Source: JAKALX01 sp964508715 (lineage in GTDB: Bacteria > Chloroflexota > Dehalococcoidia > Tepidiformales > Tepidiformaceae). Taken from it: a stretch of 64,000 nt of DNA. Numbering within the stretch: position 1 is the stretch's first letter; every line of letters starts with the position of its first letter. The translations under genes were made by a program, and so were the position numbers. The notes under the pieces were generated by a model. That model had not been told where the DNA came from. It worked only from the letters and a program-made list of their open reading frames with translations, and made no database searches. The DNA lies in contig CAZDUX010000013.1 of NCBI GenBank assembly GCA_964508715.1, forward strand, positions 1 to 64,000. The letters are read 5' to 3'. Of the stretch, positions 8,163 to 16,659 are shown piece by piece.

Positions 8163-9070
8163 TGTCCCTCAACAGCCAGGCAGGCAAGCTCGAACTCTCC
8201 GCCTTCGATGTCGCACGTACCCCGCGGATGAGGCGCGCCCGCGCCCTCCTCCGCTCACTCCGAGCCAACCCCCTTGGGGCAATTGGGGCGGCCATCATCC
8301 TCCTCATGGTGCTGGTCGCCCTCCTTGCCCCGCTCATCGCTCCCTATGGGATCAATGAGTACGCCGGGATGCCCGGGCAGGGGCCCAACGCCACCAACTG
8401 GTTCGGCACCGATAAGTTCGGCCAGGATATTTTCAGCCGCGTGATCGCCGGTACCCGCATCTCATTCGAGGTTGGCGTCCTCTCGGTCCTCCTCGGTGTC
8501 GTTGTCGGGCTCGCCATCGGCTCGTTCTCCGGTTACTTCGGCGGCTGGATCGATACACTCATCCAGCGCATCGTCGATGCCGCCATCGCCTTCCCGCAGC
8601 TCATTCTCCTCTTGCTCATCGTCCGCATGCTCGGGCCGTCTATCGAGAACGTCATCCTCGTGATCGCCATCGGCATCATCCCGAGCACGACACGCATCAT
8701 TCGTAGCTCCGCCCTCACCGAAAAGAACCACCTCTACATCGAGGCTGCGCGGGCAACCGGTGCTTCCGACATGCGGATCATTTTCCTCCACGTCGTCCCG
8801 AACGTGGTCCCCGTCGCCATTGTCGTGGCAACTACCCTCCTCGGCAGCGCCATCCTCGCCGAATCGGCACTCTCGTTCCTCGGCCTCGGCATTCCCCCAC
8901 CCAACCCGTCGTGGGGCGTCGATATCAGCACGGCACGGAACAGCTTCCCGCTCAACGTCTCCGCGGCGCTCTTCCCGGGAATAGCGATCAGCCTCACTGT
9001 TCTTGGCTTCAACTTCTTTGGCGACATGCTTCGCGACGTGCTCGACCCACGGCTCCGCGGGGCGCGCTGA
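8162..9070 (+). CDS. ABC permease, DppC/OppC type
   Basis: A 302-residue partner permease. It has a cytoplasmic N-terminal tail, a first membrane segment (IGAAIILLMVLVALLAPLIA) followed by the NWFGTDKFGQDIFSRV block that marks DppC/OppC subunits, and the contact loop IEAARATGASDMRIIFLHV. It forms a heterodimeric channel with the preceding subunit. No dppD/dppF-type ATPase gene follows: a strong terminator comes next and then a gene on the other strand. The energising subunits must be encoded elsewhere. Confidence 0.93.
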   Translation: MSLNSQAGKLELSAFDVARTPRMRRARALLRSLRANPLGAIGAAIILLMVLVALLAPLIAPYGINEYAGMPGQGPNATNWFGTDKFGQDIFSRVIAGTRISFEVGVLSVLLGVVVGLAIGSFSGYFGGWIDTLIQRIVDAAIAFPQLILLLLIVRMLGPSIENVILVIAIGIIPSTTRIIRSSALTEKNHLYIEAARATGASDMRIIFLHVVPNVVPVAIVVATTLLGSAILAESALSFLGLGIPPPNPSWGVDISTARNSFPLNVSAALFPGIAISLTVLGFNFFGDMLRDVLDPRLRGAR

Positions 9071-9130
9071 GCGGCACGCTCGCCCACCCGCTGCCCGGGC
9101 TATCCTGGTCGGCCAACCAGGCAACGAACT

Positions 9131-9160
9131 GCCCTCGCCTCCCGGGAAGGAGGCGAGGGC
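9131..9160. terminator. Bidirectional intrinsic terminator
   Basis: A perfect 12-bp stem (GCCCTCGCCTCC / GGAGGCGAGGGC) has a 6-base loop and a T-richer tail on the plus strand. It lies between the convergent dppC-like gene and the AcuI-type gene, so it can serve both. Confidence 0.85.
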
Positions 9161-9185
9161 ATTGTCTTGTTGAACCAGGCGCTGG

Positions 9186-10181
9186 CTATGCGGTCGCCAG
9201 GCGCACGAGTGTCCGCCCTCGGACTTTCCCCGCGCGTATCGCCTCGGCTACCTGCGGTACGCCGGCGAGGTCCGTCTCAACAGCGATCGAGTCCAGCAGC
9301 CCGTGCGGTTTCAGGTCACCCGCGAGCCGGTTCCACACGCTGACCCGTTTCTCCATCGGGCAGAACACCGAGTCGATCCCCAGCAGGCTCACGCCACGCA
9401 GGATGAACGGGAAGACCGTCGTGTTGACGACATTACCGCCCGTTAGCCCGCTGACCGCGATGCTCGCTCCGTACTTCATCGTCCGAATCAGGTATGCCGT
9501 TGTCGGACCGCCCACCGGGTCCACGGCGCCGGCCCAGCGCTCGCTCTCCATCGGCCGGTTACTCTCCGCACTCACGTCTTCCCTGCTCAAGATCTCCGAC
9601 GCTCCGAGCGATCGCAGGAAGTCGTGCTCGCTCTCCTTCCCCGTGCTCCCGGCCACCGTGTACCCCAGTTGCGCGAGCATGCTCACTGCCGTGCTGCCAA
9701 CGCCCCCTGTTGCACCCGTCACCAGTACCGGGCCCTGCCCGGGCCTCAACCCGTTGTGCTCCAGCGCCACCACCGATAACGCGGCCGTGAATCCCGCCGT
9801 GCCGATCGCCATCGCTTCCTTCGTCGTTAGGCCGGCCGGCAGCGGCATGACCCAGTCTGCCGGGATGCGTGCCAGTTCCGCGAATCCGCCCGGGTGCGCC
9901 ACCCCCACGTCGTAGCCCGTCACCACAACCTTCTGTCCCTTCGCGAACCGGCTATCCGCCGAATCCACCACCTCGCCCGCCAGGTCGACCCCGGGGACCA
10001 TCGGAAACGACCGCAGAATCCGCCCGCTGGGAATCAGCGCCAGCCCATCCTTATAGTTGACGCTTGACCACTCGACGCGGATCGCCACATCACCCGCGGG
10101 GAGGAGCGATTCGTCTCGCTCCTCGATAGCGATATCGAACGTGTCGTCGGTCTTGTTCACGACGAGGGCGCGGTAAGACAT
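9186..10181 (-). CDS. AcuI/YhdH-family NADPH-dependent acryloyl-CoA reductase-type oxidoreductase
   Basis: A 331-residue zinc-free medium-chain dehydrogenase/reductase. The ATG at 10181 follows AGGGGAG. Family markers are VEWSSVNYKDGLA, then the GVDLAGEV motif and the Rossmann nucleotide site GATGGVGSTAVSML. The AGAVDPVGG and SGLTGG blocks are typical of YhdH/AcuI, which reduces acryloyl-CoA to propionyl-CoA with NADPH and detoxifies acrylate. The exact substrate here is inferred from family. It is a single gene facing an alpha/beta hydrolase. Confidence 0.88.
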   Translation of the reverse strand: MSYRALVVNKTDDTFDIAIEERDESLLPAGDVAIRVEWSSVNYKDGLALIPSGRILRSFPMVPGVDLAGEVVDSADSRFAKGQKVVVTGYDVGVAHPGGFAELARIPADWVMPLPAGLTTKEAMAIGTAGFTAALSVVALEHNGLRPGQGPVLVTGATGGVGSTAVSMLAQLGYTVAGSTGKESEHDFLRSLGASEILSREDVSAESNRPMESERWAGAVDPVGGPTTAYLIRTMKYGASIAVSGLTGGNVVNTTVFPFILRGVSLLGIDSVFCPMEKRVSVWNRLAGDLKPHGLLDSIAVETDLAGVPQVAEAIRAGKVRGRTLVRLATA

Positions 10182-10257
10182 GGCATGACTCCCCTGGAAC
10201 GTTGGTGGCTCAAGCGTGAGCGCCTCTCTGAATCCGGGCAACCCCGGGAGGGTATCG

Positions 10258-11169
10258 ATGACTGACGACCTGCGACCCGATCGTTTCCCCTGCAAGCACA
10301 CCCATACCCGGGGCTTCGAGCAGGCGTTCATCCACGAAGGAGCCGGCGGTGTACCCCTCCTGCTCGTCCACGGTTGGCCCGAAACGAAACGTATCTGGTG
10401 GCGGAACATCGAACCCCTCGCACGTGCAGGCTTCGAGGTCATCGTCCCCGACCTCCGCGGATTCGGCGACTCCGCTACCGGCCCCGATGGCTTCCACGAT
10501 GTACCCAGCCACAGCCGTGACCTTCACGCCCTTCTCCGCGAACTCGGCCACGACCGCGTCGTCGCAGCGGCCGGTGACCTTGGCGGGCCCGTCATCCAGG
10601 ACATGTCCCTTCGGTTTCCGGGCCTCATCGAACGCATGGTGCTCTTCAATTCGCCACTCCCCTTCGATAGGGATCGGATGGCCGGCCTCCGCACCCGCCC
10701 CCCGCGTGAAGCCTCCGACTATTTCTTCCGCCAGGGGACGGATGCCGATGCACTCGCGGCCGAACTCGCAACAGAGGGCGAGCGGCGCCGCTACATCGCT
10801 ACCTTCTATACCTCGCGCTTCTGGGCCCACCCGGGCGCATTCGAACCCGGCGCGGTTGACTTCATGACCGAACCCTTCGCCGACGGTACAAAGCTTCGCG
10901 CAAGCTTCGGAGGTTACGAGAGCAGCCTGAACCCCGGCGCCCGGAGCGAGCCATCGGCCATGTCCAGCCCCAATCCAACCAGGACAGTCATCCTCTTCGG
11001 CACGTCCGACCATGTGCTCTACCCGGAATACGATCGAATGGCTGCCCTCGTCTTCCCCAATCACGTCGGCCCGTACCTCCTCCGTGATTGCGGCCACTTC
11101 GTCCAGTGGGAAGCCGCCCCGATACTCAATAACACCCTCACGGCCTTCTGTGCCGACCTGCTGCAGTAG
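10258..11169 (+). CDS. Alpha/beta hydrolase, epoxide-hydrolase-like with atypical nucleophile elbow
   Basis: A 303-residue soluble hydrolase starting at the ATG with GGGAGGG in front. The oxyanion motif HGWPE (38-42) and PDLRGFGDS (64-72) match the epoxide hydrolase/dehalogenase group. At the nucleophile elbow it reads AAAGDLGGP (Asp107) in place of the usual G-H-D-W-G-G. The catalytic His is in DCGHFVQWE near the end. A cap region lies between about 125 and 210. An Asp nucleophile would support epoxide or C-halogen hydrolysis, but the changed elbow makes the substrate uncertain. Single gene, divergent from the acuI-like gene. Confidence 0.8.
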   Translation: MTDDLRPDRFPCKHTHTRGFEQAFIHEGAGGVPLLLVHGWPETKRIWWRNIEPLARAGFEVIVPDLRGFGDSATGPDGFHDVPSHSRDLHALLRELGHDRVVAAAGDLGGPVIQDMSLRFPGLIERMVLFNSPLPFDRDRMAGLRTRPPREASDYFFRQGTDADALAAELATEGERRRYIATFYTSRFWAHPGAFEPGAVDFMTEPFADGTKLRASFGGYESSLNPGARSEPSAMSSPNPTRTVILFGTSDHVLYPEYDRMAALVFPNHVGPYLLRDCGHFVQWEAAPILNNTLTAFCADLLQ

Positions 11170-11336
11170 CGCTATCCGCCGCAACCGAACGCGGTAGGGG
11201 CTTGCCACGTCTATCACGTGGTCTGCTTGACCCGCTCCAGACGGCCGATTGGCGCCGTGAATGAGGTCGTTGGGGCCCGTGGCACGCCCCCCTTGGCCCG
11301 GTACGCTATGACGAAACAGCCCCCGGGTGGTGCTCC

Positions 11337-11918
11337 ATGGCCGTCTATGAGATCTCCCGTTACCCCATCACGTCCACCCTTCGCGACGGCTCCAGCGTCA
11401 CCCTTCGGCCGATGGAAGCAGGCGATTCCGCCGGCGTCCTCGCTTTCTTCCGCCGCATCCCCGAGGATGAGCGCTTCTTCCTCAAGGACGACGTCACCAA
11501 TCCCGCTGTCATCGACTCCTGGGCCGAGCACCTCAACTATGACCGCGCCCTCCCGCTCCTCGGCTTCGATGGCGCGCGTGTCGTGGCGAACGCCACCCTC
11601 ATCCGCCACCGCGGCGGCTGGCGGCGCGATAGCGCCGAAATCCGCGTCGTCATCGATCCCGGCTACCGCAGCAAAGGCCTCGGAACCCTGATGATGCGCG
11701 AACTCGTCAACGTGGCCTGGGACGCCGAACTCGATTACGTCGAATTCGAAATGATCGCCGGTATCCAGCAGGAAGCGCTCGAGGGCGTCGAGTCAGGCCT
11801 CGGGGCGCTCCGCGTCGGCGTCCTCCAGGATTACGTAAAGGATGCTCACGGGAACCTTCACGACCTGGTCTTCCTCCGCCTGCCCCTCGGCAAGTGGTGG
11901 CAGACCAGCAATTTCTAG
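11337..11918 (+). CDS. GNAT-family N-acetyltransferase
   Basis: A 193-residue acyltransferase of the GNAT fold. The acetyl-CoA loop is GYRSKGLG (R/Q-x-x-G-x-G pattern), preceded by the beta-strand EIRVVIDP. The N-terminal RDGSSVTLRPMEAGD start is common in GNATs that modify protein or small amines. The C-terminal part (ALRVGVLQDYVKDAHGNLHDLVFLRL) resembles acetyltransferases fused to CoA-synthetase-like enzymes, but no fusion is present. Substrate unknown. No linked gene suggests a role. Confidence 0.85.
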   Translation: MAVYEISRYPITSTLRDGSSVTLRPMEAGDSAGVLAFFRRIPEDERFFLKDDVTNPAVIDSWAEHLNYDRALPLLGFDGARVVANATLIRHRGGWRRDSAEIRVVIDPGYRSKGLGTLMMRELVNVAWDAELDYVEFEMIAGIQQEALEGVESGLGALRVGVLQDYVKDAHGNLHDLVFLRLPLGKWWQTSNF

Positions 11919-12298
11919 GTTCGTCGCACCCACCGGCCATCGATGAATGCGGCTGGTGCGCCCATGGTTCTCCGCGTGCCCAAACGCTGCCATCGGTGCG
12001 AGCGCGTCTCTGGGAGAGGACGAGTGCGCGGTGATACCCCGCCCGCTATCTCGGCGAACATGGCTTCGGCACGTTCCCCTGTCCTCTCCCGGCGGCCACC
12101 GGTCGAACACCGCCCCTCAGGCTACCGCTTGCCCGCCGAGTGGCGCCCACTCATTATCGATAACGCCCATTCATTTGCCAGCCGCCCGCTCGAGGCCAGG
12201 AAGCCACCCTGCCCTGGGTGCCCATCCCATTGTTATGAGCCGGTTACCGCCCGTTCGGGCTGGCGCAGTCTCCCCCCTTCCTCTGGTACAGTGACCTC
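11919..12298. other. 380-base gap without a supported gene
   Basis: Short frames exist on both strands but none shows a family resemblance or a ribosome binding site. The right end carries the -10-like hexamer TACAGT (12287-12292) of the PAC2 gene. I see nothing else. Confidence 0.5.
12287..12292 (+). promoter_or_regulatory. -10-like hexamer of the PAC2 gene
   Basis: TACAGT, with TG one base upstream (extended -10 form), ends exactly 6 bases before the ATG. Transcription would start on the A of the start codon. Confidence 0.45.
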
Positions 12299-13162
12299 AT
12301 GGAGTTCCTCCACATCGACCGCCAGCCTGAACTCCGCGACCCTGTCGCTATCATCGCCTTTGCTGGCTGGAACGATGCTGCCTCCGCAGCAACCAACGCC
12401 GCCCGCTTCGTCGTCCGCCGTATGGGTGCCCGCCGCTTCGCCAGCATCGACCCCGAAAGCTTCTTCGACTTTCGCGACACCCGGCCCAATGTCCGCATCG
12501 ATGCTCGCGGTAATCGTGAAATTCAGTGGCCGGTCAACGACTTCTTCTATGCGCGGAATCCCGTCGGCCCCCACGACATCGTTGTCGCCGTGGGAACCGA
12601 GCCCAACCTGCGTTGGGGGGGATTCACCAGCGCCTACACCAGCCTGTTCAAGGACCTCGGTGTCACCATGGCCCTGACTGTCGGCGCCCTCATGGCCGAT
12701 GTCCCCCATACTCGCCCGGTACGTGTCACCGGCAGTACCCAGGATCCCGAACTCAATGAGCGGCTCAGCCTCTCCCCTTCTCGCTACGAAGGCCCTACGG
12801 GTATCCTCGGTGTCCTCCACCAGGCGCTCCGCGAAGCTTCGCTCCCGGCCGCCAGCCTCTGGGCGAATGTCCCACACTACATAACAACTGCACAGAACCC
12901 GCCTGCCACCGCTGCACTCCTTCGCCGCCTCGGCCCAATTACTGGTCTCGAGTTCGACCTGGCTGATCTCGAATCAGCTTCTGAGCGTTTCGTTAACGAA
13001 GTCGAAAGTGCCATCAAGGCCAACCCCGAGGTCGTTGAATATGTTCGCCGCCTCGAACAGGCAATCGACGAGGGCGCCCCGGACGAACCCGCACTTCCCC
13101 GCGCCGAGGATGTCGTGCTCGACGTTGAGCGCTTCCTCCGCGGCCAGCGCGATGACTCATGA
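12299..13162 (+). CDS. PAC2-family protein (proteasome-assembly-chaperone-like fold)
   Basis: A 287-residue PAC2/ATP-grasp-superfamily protein. Diagnostic parts are IIAFAGWNDAASAATNAARFV at the N-terminus (short piece AGWNDAASAA), the FFDFRDTRPNVRI block, and LGALMADVPHTRP-type central motif (here GALMADVPHTRPV). PAC2 proteins are common in Actinobacteria and Chloroflexota, and their bacterial role is not firmly known; archaeal and eukaryotic relatives act in proteasome assembly. No proteasome genes are in this window. The message is probably leaderless. Confidence 0.85.
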   Translation: MEFLHIDRQPELRDPVAIIAFAGWNDAASAATNAARFVVRRMGARRFASIDPESFFDFRDTRPNVRIDARGNREIQWPVNDFFYARNPVGPHDIVVAVGTEPNLRWGGFTSAYTSLFKDLGVTMALTVGALMADVPHTRPVRVTGSTQDPELNERLSLSPSRYEGPTGILGVLHQALREASLPAASLWANVPHYITTAQNPPATAALLRRLGPITGLEFDLADLESASERFVNEVESAIKANPEVVEYVRRLEQAIDEGAPDEPALPRAEDVVLDVERFLRGQRDDS

Positions 13163-13222
13163 CCCCATTGCCACAACCAGCCCCGCATTGAGCCCCGCGC
13201 CTGTCACCGGTAGAGTCGGACT

Positions 13223-13678
13223 GTGCCCGAGGAATCACTGCTCACCGATGACATACGCGCCCTGATCGGCCGCCGAACCGACCTTGCACACGTCCGCGTC
13301 ACCCTCCGCGACGTGAAGCGTGCCCACGAGGTCTACTACGGTACGCCCGGTCCTGATTTTTCCGACGGCGAGGAGGTCCCCGGATGGGTCATCGCCGTGC
13401 TCGATGCCGAAAAGGATCCACCCGAACTCCCGCGCCTTCTGCCCCAGTCCCTCCTCATCAGCAACGAATGGTCGTTCGAACGCTATCCACGGCTGGGCGA
13501 AACGCTCATGCTCACGTCCGTTGTTACGAACATCTCCGAGCGATTTGGTGGCCGGTTCGGTTACAGCATCGATTTCCGCAACGAAGTTGAGTTCCGCGAC
13601 GAAACCGGCACCGTCATCGCCCGCAGCGCCTCGAGCATGATGCAGTACGACGCATCCACCGCCGGAGATGAAGAATGA
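13223..13678 (+). CDS. MaoC-like hot-dog protein, N-domain type (FAS1 dehydratase-like)
   Basis: A 151-residue single hot-dog domain starting at GTG, six bases after TAGAGT (likely leaderless). Features typical of N-terminal dehydratase domains are the LIGRRTDLAHVRVTLRDVKRAHEVYYGTPGP start (short piece RDVKRAHEVYYG) and the LLISNEWSFERYPRLGETLML strand pattern. It ends with an ATGA overlap onto the next gene, so the two very probably form a heterodimer like the HadAB/HTD2-type (3R)-hydroxyacyl dehydratases. Where active members have G-D and a downstream His/Tyr, this chain has G-T, so it probably carries no catalytic pair. Confidence 0.75.
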   Translation: MPEESLLTDDIRALIGRRTDLAHVRVTLRDVKRAHEVYYGTPGPDFSDGEEVPGWVIAVLDAEKDPPELPRLLPQSLLISNEWSFERYPRLGETLMLTSVVTNISERFGGRFGYSIDFRNEVEFRDETGTVIARSASSMMQYDASTAGDEE

Positions 13679-14091
13679 CCGTCGATCTGGCCGATCTCCG
13701 CGAGGGCGTTGAGCTCCCACCCCTTGAAATCCGCCCCACGCTTGGCATGGCCGTCCGCTACTGTGCCGCCAACTGGGTCTTTCCCGAGTTCTTCTTCGAT
13801 CCTCAGGCCGCGAAAGCGATGGGTATGCCCGGTACCATCGTTCCCGGCCCTCTCAAGCTCGGCCTCATGTACCGTGCAATCGCCGAATGGCTCGGTGACG
13901 CCGGCTATATCCGCCAGGTTCGCGCTGCCCACCGCCGCCCCGATCCCACCAACCGCCCGATCGTCATTGCCGGCCGTGTCGCGCGTGTCTACGAGGAAGA
14001 CGGCCGGCGGCGCGCTGATCTCGAAATGGCCATCATCAACGAAGAAGGCCAGCCCTCCGTTCGCGGATTCGCGATTGTCGAGTTTCGGTAG
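13675..14091 (+). CDS. MaoC-like hot-dog protein, C-domain type, catalytic dyad apparently lost
   Basis: A 138-residue partner of the previous gene. In active hydratases the active-site segment reads roughly R-Y-A-G-x-S-G-D-x-N-P-x-H-x-D-P-x-x-A. Here RYCAANWVFPEFFFDPQAA aligns without gaps and places Val at the catalytic Asp and Phe at the catalytic His. The following MGMPGTIVPGPLKLG block is well kept. The pair may therefore bind an acyl-CoA or acyl-ACP without dehydrating it, or use other residues. Next to a hormone-sensitive-lipase-type esterase gene on the same strand. Confidence 0.75.
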   Translation: MTVDLADLREGVELPPLEIRPTLGMAVRYCAANWVFPEFFFDPQAAKAMGMPGTIVPGPLKLGLMYRAIAEWLGDAGYIRQVRAAHRRPDPTNRPIVIAGRVARVYEEDGRRRADLEMAIINEEGQPSVRGFAIVEFR

Positions 14092-14148
14092 CCGCCTTCG
14101 CTATCGCCGGGTAGACTCCCCCGGATATCAGCTTCCGAGGTACCCGAG

Positions 14149-15087
14149 ATGGATCCACAGGTCGAAGCCCTCTTGCAGATGATGGCCGCACAGGCGGCCG
14201 CCAGCGGCGTCCCACCGCTCAATGAACAGCCGGCCGATATTGCCCGTGCTGGCGCCGAGGTTTCATTCGCTGCCTTCAACCAGCCCATGCCCACCGGTAT
14301 TACCATCACCGACCGCACTATTCCCGGCCCGGCCGGCGAGATCCCGGTGAAGCTCTTCCGCCCCGAAGCTGCGACGGGCACCCTCCCGCTCCTCGTCTTC
14401 CTCCATGGCGGCGGATGGGTCATTGGCAGCCCCGCCACGCACCAGAAGCTCGCCGCCGAACTTTCCCTCGGCGCCAACGTTGTCGTCGTCAGCGTCGACT
14501 ACCGCATGGCGCCCGAAGATCCCGCACCCGCCTCACTCGACGATTGTGTCGCTGCCATTCGCTGGAGCGTTGAACACGCCGCCGAACTCGGCGCCGACGG
14601 CTCAAACTTCGCAATCGGCGGCGATTCCGCCGGTGGCAACCTCACCGCCGCTGCCTGCCTCCGCCTCCGCGACGAAGGTGGCCCCCGGGCGAAGCTTCAG
14701 CTCCTCATCTATGGCGCCTTCCTCATGGACCCGAACACCGAGAGCTGCATCGCCAACGCCGAGGGTAAGATCCTCACCCGCGATTCGATGGTCTGGTTCA
14801 TCAACCACTACCTTTCAGGCGGCGCCAGCACCGACGATCCCTACGTCGCACCCATCAAGGGGAACCTCGCCGGGCTCCCTCCAGCTCATCTCATCGTGGG
14901 CACCCTCGACCCGCTGCTCGATGACTCCAGGGCCTACGCCGCAAAGCTCACCGAAGCTGGCGTACCGAACAAGCTCAGCGTCTACCCCGATATGCCCCAC
15001 GTCTTCGTCCAGCTCTCCGCCCTCCTCGATGGCGGCCGCAAGGGCGTCGGCGAGTGCGTCGACGCGCTCCAGTCCGCGCTTGCCTGA
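14149..15087 (+). CDS. Carboxylesterase, hormone-sensitive-lipase family
   Basis: A 312-residue alpha/beta hydrolase. HGGGW (86-90) forms the oxyanion hole and GGDSAGG supplies the nucleophile Ser160. The acid is Asp in GTLDPLLDDS and the base is His in YPDMPHVF. These are the marks of the bacterial HSL family, which hydrolyses short acyl esters in the cytoplasm. The start ATG has CGAGG about 8 bases upstream. It follows the MaoC-like pair after 57 bases and may share a transcript with it. Confidence 0.92.
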   Translation: MDPQVEALLQMMAAQAAASGVPPLNEQPADIARAGAEVSFAAFNQPMPTGITITDRTIPGPAGEIPVKLFRPEAATGTLPLLVFLHGGGWVIGSPATHQKLAAELSLGANVVVVSVDYRMAPEDPAPASLDDCVAAIRWSVEHAAELGADGSNFAIGGDSAGGNLTAAACLRLRDEGGPRAKLQLLIYGAFLMDPNTESCIANAEGKILTRDSMVWFINHYLSGGASTDDPYVAPIKGNLAGLPPAHLIVGTLDPLLDDSRAYAAKLTEAGVPNKLSVYPDMPHVFVQLSALLDGGRKGVGECVDALQSALA

Positions 15088-15144
15088 TTCCGTCCGCTGC
15101 GGGCAGCTCCGGTGGCTGCCCGCCTATCTTCGTGGGCATCTCCA

Positions 15145-16251
15145 ATGAGCCTCGTTCATGGTTCGTGCGAAGCCGCGTTCGAGCCGGTTCGCGCGGCCTT
15201 TGAGCACTGCTTTTCCGACCTCGGGGAGGTGGGCGCCTCGACCGCTGTCTATGTCGGTGGCCGCTGTGTCGCCCGGCTCTACGGCGGCGAAATGGCCGAT
15301 GGTGTCCCCTGGCGCCCCGATACCATCGTCCATACCTACTCGGTTACGAAAGCCTTTGCCGCGATGACCCTCCTCGTCCTCGCCGGCCGCGATGCCGTGG
15401 CCCTCGACGATCCCGTCGTACGCTACTGGCCCGAATATGGGCAGGCCGGCAAGGAACGCACCACCCTCCGTCACCTCCTCACTCATTCTGCCGGCCTCTT
15501 CGCCATCTCCCGCGACCTCCCTGCCGCCGCACTGCTGGACTGGGAACGAATGGTCGCGACCATCGCGGCTGAACCACCAACGTGGGAACCCGGTACGAAG
15601 GTCGGTGAGCACGCCCTCCTCTATGGCTACCTGGTCGGTGAGGTTGTCCGCCGTATTACCGGCCACACGCTCGGCCGTTTCCTCCGCGATGAGGTTTGCC
15701 GGCCATGGCGTATCGACTTCCACATCGGCCTTCTTCCCGGGGAAGAGGCCCGCTGCGCAACCGTCCTTGGTATCGAGGAGAACATCTCCCTCCCCGATGA
15801 CGACCTCCGCCTTCGTGCCATCAACAACCCGCCCGGCGCCCGCTCCCCTTCGATCGTGAACAGCAGCGCCTACCGCCGGGCCGAGGTGCCCGCCATCAAC
15901 GGCCACGGCTCCGGCGATAGCATCGCCCGCCTCTATGCCGGGCTCGCCAATGGAGGTGAACTCGAGGGCATCCGCCTCTTTGCGCCTGGCCTCGTGCGCG
16001 ACATCGCTTCGCCCCAGGCTTCCGGCGAGGACGTCTATCTCCGCCACCACGTCGACTGGGGGCTGGGGGTCCAGGTCGATAGCGATGGCTTCGGTATGGG
16101 TGGCCTCGGAGGTGCTCTTGGCTGGGGCAACCTCGATCATCAGTTTGGATTTGGCTACGCCACCCGGTACATGCAGGATCACGACCGTGCTCTTGCCGTC
16201 TATGAAGCGGCCGCGCGGTGTGCCGGCTTCGAGCCCGTCACTGGCGACTGA
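15145..16251 (+). CDS. Serine hydrolase of the beta-lactamase class C / esterase EstB family
   Basis: A 368-residue protein with the S-x-x-K motif SVTK (66-69) in HTYSVTKAFAAMTLLVL and a likely second-motif Tyr in LLYGYLVGEV. No signal peptide is visible, so the enzyme should be cytoplasmic and is more probably an esterase or peptidase-like hydrolase than a beta-lactamase. The later region GLGVQVDSDGFGMGGLGG corresponds to the third-motif area. The chosen ATG has no strong ribosome binding site; an upstream in-frame start at 15112 exists but lacks support. Single gene, convergent with yraN. Confidence 0.85.
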   Translation: MSLVHGSCEAAFEPVRAAFEHCFSDLGEVGASTAVYVGGRCVARLYGGEMADGVPWRPDTIVHTYSVTKAFAAMTLLVLAGRDAVALDDPVVRYWPEYGQAGKERTTLRHLLTHSAGLFAISRDLPAAALLDWERMVATIAAEPPTWEPGTKVGEHALLYGYLVGEVVRRITGHTLGRFLRDEVCRPWRIDFHIGLLPGEEARCATVLGIEENISLPDDDLRLRAINNPPGARSPSIVNSSAYRRAEVPAINGHGSGDSIARLYAGLANGGELEGIRLFAPGLVRDIASPQASGEDVYLRHHVDWGLGVQVDSDGFGMGGLGGALGWGNLDHQFGFGYATRYMQDHDRALAVYEAAARCAGFEPVTGD

Positions 16252-16254
16252 CCG

Positions 16255-16659
16255 CTACTCACCCGGGATCTCGATCCCCCGGAAGTGCTCAAACGCCGCA
16301 ATCCGCCCGCTCCGATCGAGGTCGAGCGTCACCACGTCGATCCGTGCCCGCATGGGATCTGCCCCGTAGGCCTCGCAGTAATCCATTGCGCACTGCCACA
16401 TCCGCCGCAGCTTCACCGGCGTAAGCGACTCCGCGGCCGCCCCCGAGTTTGCGCGGCGCGTCCGCACCTCGACGAAAACGAGGTCCGCACCATCCTCGGC
16501 CACCAGGTCAATCTCCCCCCGTTTCAGCCGCACCTTCGCCGCTACCACGCGCATCCCCGCTGCGGAGAGCCGCTGTGCCGCCATCCGCTCCCCGAAATCG
16601 CCGAGCCGCTGCCGCGCTGTTGGCGTCCTTCGAACTCCTGCTCCCGGCTCCTCGCTCAC
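16255..16659 (-). CDS. YraN/UPF0102-family nuclease-like protein
   Basis: A protein of about 134 residues with the restriction-endonuclease-like core GEIDLVAEDGADLVFVEVRTR (short piece GEIDLV ... VFVEVR), preceded by LGDFGERMAAQRL. The Asp and Glu of these motifs match the metal-binding residues of the fold. The family is nearly universal beside rnhB, as here. The GTG at 16659 overlaps the rnhB stop in a GTGA arrangement; GTG at 16662 is equally possible. It may act in Holliday junction or DNA uptake metabolism, but the role is unproven. Confidence 0.88.
   Translation of the reverse strand: MSEEPGAGVRRTPTARQRLGDFGERMAAQRLSAAGMRVVAAKVRLKRGEIDLVAEDGADLVFVEVRTRRANSGAAAESLTPVKLRRMWQCAMDYCEAYGADPMRARIDVVTLDLDRSGRIAAFEHFRGIEIPGE

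Noticed and set aside
11943..12677. Plus-strand reading frame ahead of and overlapping PAC2
   Set aside because: No ribosome binding site, Ser/Pro/Arg-rich shadow composition and overlap with a strong PAC2 protein in another frame.
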